Assembly (NCBI GenBank): GCA_002314685.1 | Contig: DCHB01000035.1 | Span: 1-9,163 of the forward strand | Source of the DNA: Clostridiales bacterium UBA1763 | GTDB lineage: Bacteria > Bacillota > Clostridia > Oscillospirales > Oscillospiraceae | Reading direction: 5' to 3' | DNA: 9,163 nt | Part shown: positions 6,915 to 9,163 of the stretch, piece after piece | Layout of the letters: each line of letters starts with the position of its first letter | Position numbering within the stretch: the first letter of the stretch is position 1 | Position numbers and translations under genes: made by a program | The notes under the pieces: generated by a model | Seen by the model: the letters and a program-made list of their open reading frames with translations, nothing else | Databases searched by the model: none | What the model was told of the DNA's origin: nothing

Positions 6915-6943
6915 ATTATAGCAAGATAGTGCATTTAAGTAAA
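6915..6943 (-). promoter_or_regulatory. dapF promoter
   Basis: On the minus strand TTTACT (-35, 6938-6943) and a perfect TATAAT (-10, 6915-6920) are 17 bp apart, and TGC directly before the -10 makes it an extended -10 element. The transcript would start near 6908, about 28 bases before the dapF ATG. Confidence 0.75.
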
Positions 6944-6951
6944 GCAAATAC

Positions 6952-6980
6952 TTGAATTTCCCAAATCACTATTATATAAT
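6952..6980 (+). promoter_or_regulatory. CoA-transferase promoter
   Basis: TTGAAT (6952-6957) and a perfect TATAAT (6975-6980) are exactly 17 bp apart. The start near 6987 gives a leader of about 37 bases ending in an AGGAG ribosome site (7011-7015), 8 bases before the ATG. It stands back to back with the dapF promoter, with 8 bases between the two -35 elements. Confidence 0.75.
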
Positions 6981-7023
6981 AAATAACTGTTATAGAAACA
7001 AAAAATATTCAGGAGTGTAAAAA

Positions 7024-8331
7024 ATGACCGATTATAAAGCATTATATGCACAAAAGCTCATAAGTGCAGAAGCTCTTGCAGAGCGCGTTGAAAACGACTG
7101 GCTGTTTGGAATGGACACGGGCCCCTCTCAGACCCCCGCGATAATGGCGGCAGTTGCAAACAAAATCAGAAACAGCGACATTAAGGGCGTCAAGGTACAG
7201 ACTCTTCTCGATGTTTACCCCTTTGATTTTTATGCAGATGAGTCCCTCAAGGGCAAGATGACAGGCTTCAGCTGGTTTTCCTCGGGCGGTGCACGCAAGG
7301 CAGTCAACAGCGGCTATGCAGACCTTTTCCCCGCATATTACCGCGATATTCCCCGTCACATCCGTGCAGAGTATGAGTACGACGCATTCTGCGTTGCCGT
7401 CTCTCCCATGGACAGTCACGGCTATTTCTCCCTTGCAAATAACGGCTCCTACGCCGAGGCAATGATTGACAAGGCAAAGAGAATTTTCATCGAGGTCAAT
7501 GACCAGCAGCCCCGCTGCCTCTGCGGCACTCAGATTCACATTTCTCAGGTTGACGCTATCGTTGAATTTAACCATGAGCTGCCCGTACTGCCTCCCGTAA
7601 AGCTCGACGAGGTCAGCATCACAATCGGCAACCTCATCGCAGAGCAGATTCCCGACGGTGCCTGCATTCAGCTCGGTATCGGTGCAATTCCCGATGCAAC
7701 GGGTATGGCACTCAAGGCAAAGCACGATCTCGGTATCCACACCGAGATGTTCACCGACTCCATGGTAGAGCTCATTGAGTGCGGTGCTGTTAATAACTCT
7801 AAGAAGCAGATTCACCGCGGCAAGAGCGTTACAACCTTCGCATTCGGCTCAAAGCGCATTTACGATTATATAGACGATAACCCCTGCATAGAGGTCCTGC
7901 CCGTTGACTATGTAAACGACCCCGCAGTTATCTGCCAGAACGACAATATGATTTCCATTAACGCGGCACTTGAGGTTGACTTCTTTGGCCAGGTCTGCGC
8001 AGAATCCGTCGGTACAAAGCACATGTCTGGCTCGGGCGGTCAGATCGACTATGTCAGAGGCGCCTGCCAGTCCAAGGGCGGCAAGAGCTTCATAGCCTTT
8101 ACCTCAACCGCAAAGGGCGGCACAATCAGCAAGATCAAGCCCATTTTAACCCCCGGTGCAATCTGCACAACAAGCAAGAACGATGTTGACTGCATCGTAA
8201 CCGAGTACGGCATTGCACATCTGCGCGGCAGAAGCCTCGGCGAGAGAACAAAGCAGCTTATCGCAATCGCACATCCCGACTTCCGCGACGAGCTCACCTT
8301 TGAAGCCAAAAAGCGCGGAATCCTCATCTAA
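7024..8331 (+). CDS. Acetyl-CoA hydrolase/transferase family CoA-transferase (Cat2 / 4-hydroxybutyrate CoA-transferase-like)
   Basis: The 435-residue protein moves CoA between acyl-CoA and a carboxylate, usually acetate, by way of a glutamyl-CoA thioester. It resembles Clostridium kluyveri Cat2 and other 4-hydroxybutyrate or butyryl-CoA:acetate CoA-transferases in length and landmarks: RKAVNSGYADLFP (91-103), LGIGAIPDA (217-225), LGIHTEMFTDSMVEL (236-250) with Glu241 as the likely catalytic residue, VDYVNDP (294-300), GSGGQIDYVRGA (336-347) and VTEYGIAHLRG (392-402). All look intact. The exact acid (butyrate, 4-hydroxybutyrate, propionate or other) cannot be read from these motifs. It stands alone between its own promoter and terminator. 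By eye its codons are strongly biased (AAG, CTC, ATC, GCA), which suggests high expression, as expected for a fermentation enzyme. The cytoplasmic product probably recovers acetyl-CoA for ATP synthesis. Confidence 0.9.
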   Translation: MTDYKALYAQKLISAEALAERVENDWLFGMDTGPSQTPAIMAAVANKIRNSDIKGVKVQTLLDVYPFDFYADESLKGKMTGFSWFSSGGARKAVNSGYADLFPAYYRDIPRHIRAEYEYDAFCVAVSPMDSHGYFSLANNGSYAEAMIDKAKRIFIEVNDQQPRCLCGTQIHISQVDAIVEFNHELPVLPPVKLDEVSITIGNLIAEQIPDGACIQLGIGAIPDATGMALKAKHDLGIHTEMFTDSMVELIECGAVNNSKKQIHRGKSVTTFAFGSKRIYDYIDDNPCIEVLPVDYVNDPAVICQNDNMISINAALEVDFFGQVCAESVGTKHMSGSGGQIDYVRGACQSKGGKSFIAFTSTAKGGTISKIKPILTPGAICTTSKNDVDCIVTEYGIAHLRGRSLGERTKQLIAIAHPDFRDELTFEAKKRGILI

Positions 8332-8337
8332 GATAAC

Positions 8338-8369
8338 AAAAGGCAGGTACACAGTACCTGCCTTTTTTC
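8338..8369. terminator. Bidirectional terminator between CoA-transferase and pseudouridine synthase
   Basis: A 13-bp stem (8338-8350 with 8354-8366), including a 9-bp GC-containing core, closes on an ACA loop. The flanking A and T runs give U-tracts on both strands (TTTTTTCTTATTT on +, TTTTGTTATCTT on -). It ends both convergent genes. Confidence 0.9.
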
Positions 8370-9023
8370 TTATTTAGATAATAGGGAAGTGTCAAACTCG
8401 CTCCACGGGTATTCCTTCGGCGGTTTAACCTTGAAGCTCATGCGCTTGCCCGTAGCGGGATTTATAAAGCTCAGTGAATGACTCCACAGCGCAATACGGC
8501 AATTATCCTCGCCTGCGCCGTACTTTCTATCGCCCATAAGCGGCATTTTTCGGTGAGAAAACTGAGCTCTTATCTGATGCGTTCTGCCCGTAATGAGCTC
8601 AATTGCGACGAGTGAGCGTTCACCGTTAGAGCCTAAAAGCTCATAATCGAGAATGGCGTTCTGTGCACCGCGTGCAAGCTTGTTTATAACGAAGGTTTTG
8701 CGTTGCTCCTTGCTTCTGAGCAGAATATCCTCAAAACGCCCCTTGCGTGCCTCGGGCACTCCGTGAATAACGGCGAGGTAGGATTTGTGAAAATCCCCGC
8801 ACCTTATCTGACGCGAAAGCTCAGACGCAGACTCGGGATTAAGCGCATATACCATAAGACCGCTTACTACCTGATCTAACCTGTGCACGGCACGCACATC
8901 GGCGTTTTCGTCGCCGAGCGCCTCGCGGATAAGCGAGGGCATACCGCCCTCCTCGTCGGTGGAGATAACCCCTGCGGGCTTAATGCAGACAATTAAGTTG
9001 TTATCATAGTAAATAATATCCAT
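8370..9023 (-). CDS. RluA-family RNA pseudouridine synthase
   Basis: The 217-residue enzyme should convert a specific uridine in rRNA or tRNA to pseudouridine. It starts with the family's DIIYYDNNLIVCIKPAGV segment (2-19) and has the catalytic motif HRLDQVVSGL (47-56, Asp50 as nucleophile; most relatives read HRLDKxTSG). It also has LITGRTHQIRAQ (143-154) and GDRKYG (164-169). There is no N-terminal S4 RNA-binding domain, so it is the short RluA/RluC-like form; the target base cannot be predicted. The ATG at 9023 must be right, because the next Met (28) would remove the conserved N-terminal strand and an in-frame TAA lies four codons upstream. No Shine-Dalgarno is visible before the ATG, and the best promoter would start the mRNA at or beside it. 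The gene is convergent with the CoA-transferase and divergent from tRNA-Ser. Confidence 0.92.
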   Translation of the reverse strand: MDIIYYDNNLIVCIKPAGVISTDEEGGMPSLIREALGDENADVRAVHRLDQVVSGLMVYALNPESASELSRQIRCGDFHKSYLAVIHGVPEARKGRFEDILLRSKEQRKTFVINKLARGAQNAILDYELLGSNGERSLVAIELITGRTHQIRAQFSHRKMPLMGDRKYGAGEDNCRIALWSHSLSFINPATGKRMSFKVKPPKEYPWSEFDTSLLSK

Positions 9024-9029
9024 GCTTAT

Positions 9030-9057
9030 ACTTTAACTCAGCATTTTAATTTGTCAA
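9030..9057 (-). promoter_or_regulatory. Promoter of the pseudouridine synthase gene, possibly leaderless
   Basis: On the minus strand a perfect TTGACA (9052-9057) lies 16 bp from TAAAGT (9030-9035). Transcription would then start around 9023-9024, at the A of the ATG. A TAAAAT at 9043-9048 could serve as an alternative -10 but has no good -35. Confidence 0.5.
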
Positions 9058-9084
9058 GCGGGAGAGCAGGAAATTTCTTGACAA
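9051..9084. repeat. Perfect 8-bp inverted repeat formed by two divergent -35 elements
   Basis: TTGTCAAG (9051-9058) and CTTGACAA (9077-9084) are exact reverse complements, 18 bases apart. Each arm contains the TTGACA of one of the two divergent promoters. The symmetry may simply come from two consensus -35 boxes, but it extends one base beyond them on each side. Confidence 0.6.
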
Positions 9085-9106
9085 GCAAACCCGACTATGC
9101 TATCAT
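9078..9106 (+). promoter_or_regulatory. Near-consensus promoter of tRNA-Ser
   Basis: A perfect TTGACA (9078-9083) lies 17 bp from TATCAT (9101-9106), with TGC (9098-9100) giving an extended -10. The start is near 9113, about 10 bases before the mature tRNA. This is the strongest promoter in the window, as expected for a stable RNA. Confidence 0.82.
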
Positions 9107-9122
9107 ACTTAAGCGGCATCGT

Positions 9123-9163
9123 GCAGAAGTACCCAAGAGGCCGAAGGGGCTCCCCTGCTAAGG
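9123..9163 (+). tRNA. tRNA-Ser (anticodon GCU), 5' part only
   Basis: The first 41 bases fit a tRNA-Ser: acceptor strand 9123-9129, T8-A9 at 9130-9131, D-stem CCC (9132-9134) with GGG (9146-9148), and the D-loop GG at 9139-9140. The anticodon stem CTCCC (9150-9154) leads to the loop CTGCTAA (9155-9161), with the first two bases of the 3' strand at 9162-9163. The anticodon GCT (9157-9159) reads serine codons AGC/AGU. The long variable arm, T-arm and 3' end lie beyond the window. Confidence 0.85.

Noticed and set aside
7042..7815. A 257-codon minus-strand open frame opposite the CoA-transferase gene
   Set aside because: It is the antisense shadow of an unmistakable CoA-transferase, with no promoter or ribosome site of its own.

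Overview
The window looks like chromosomal DNA of an anaerobic, gut-type Clostridia, probably the Oscillospiraceae/Ruminococcaceae side. This is inferred from moderate GC content, Firmicutes-type Shine-Dalgarno sites and promoters, a SpoIIE-type phosphatase, a Cat2-like acyl-CoA:carboxylate CoA-transferase and a PRK06851-like P-loop protein. Genus and species cannot be told from the sequence alone. I see no mobile element, CRISPR array or origin. Genes are closely packed and no gene-free stretch exceeds about 200 bases.

Left part (1-4325): the tail of an unseen gene and its terminator are followed by an extended -10 promoter and a tight three-gene operon on the + strand. The genes are a MATE-family transporter fused to a C-terminal RsbW/SpoIIAB-like HATPase domain, a GNAT-like protein with a TTG start and a cysteine-rich tail, and a membrane-anchored sensor with HAMP and SpoIIE-type PP2C phosphatase domains. 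The phosphatase keeps its metal-binding aspartates. The HATPase-like domain has lost the N-box Asn and the G1-box Asp that hold Mg-ATP. The operon therefore looks like a membrane partner-switching module in which the 'kinase' half is built into a transporter and may be a pseudo-enzyme. No STAS anti-anti-sigma protein or sigma factor is present. This is the most unusual part of the window.

Middle (4318-6880): a convergent minus-strand P-loop protein shares a bidirectional terminator with the operon. It is an internal tandem duplication whose second P-loop has decayed. A divergent HAD-family phosphatase follows, ending 4 bases from the convergent dapF (diaminopimelate epimerase, for lysine and peptidoglycan synthesis) with no visible terminator between them.

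Right part (6881-9163): back-to-back divergent promoters serve dapF (-) and an acetyl-CoA hydrolase/transferase family CoA-transferase (+), which probably takes part in fermentative acyl-CoA/acetate exchange. A second bidirectional terminator separates the CoA-transferase from a convergent RluA-family pseudouridine synthase. That gene lacks a Shine-Dalgarno site and may be read from a leaderless mRNA. Its promoter faces away from a near-consensus promoter for tRNA-Ser(GCU), which runs off the window end. Apart from the three-gene operon, the genes are housekeeping or metabolic and mostly transcribed singly.
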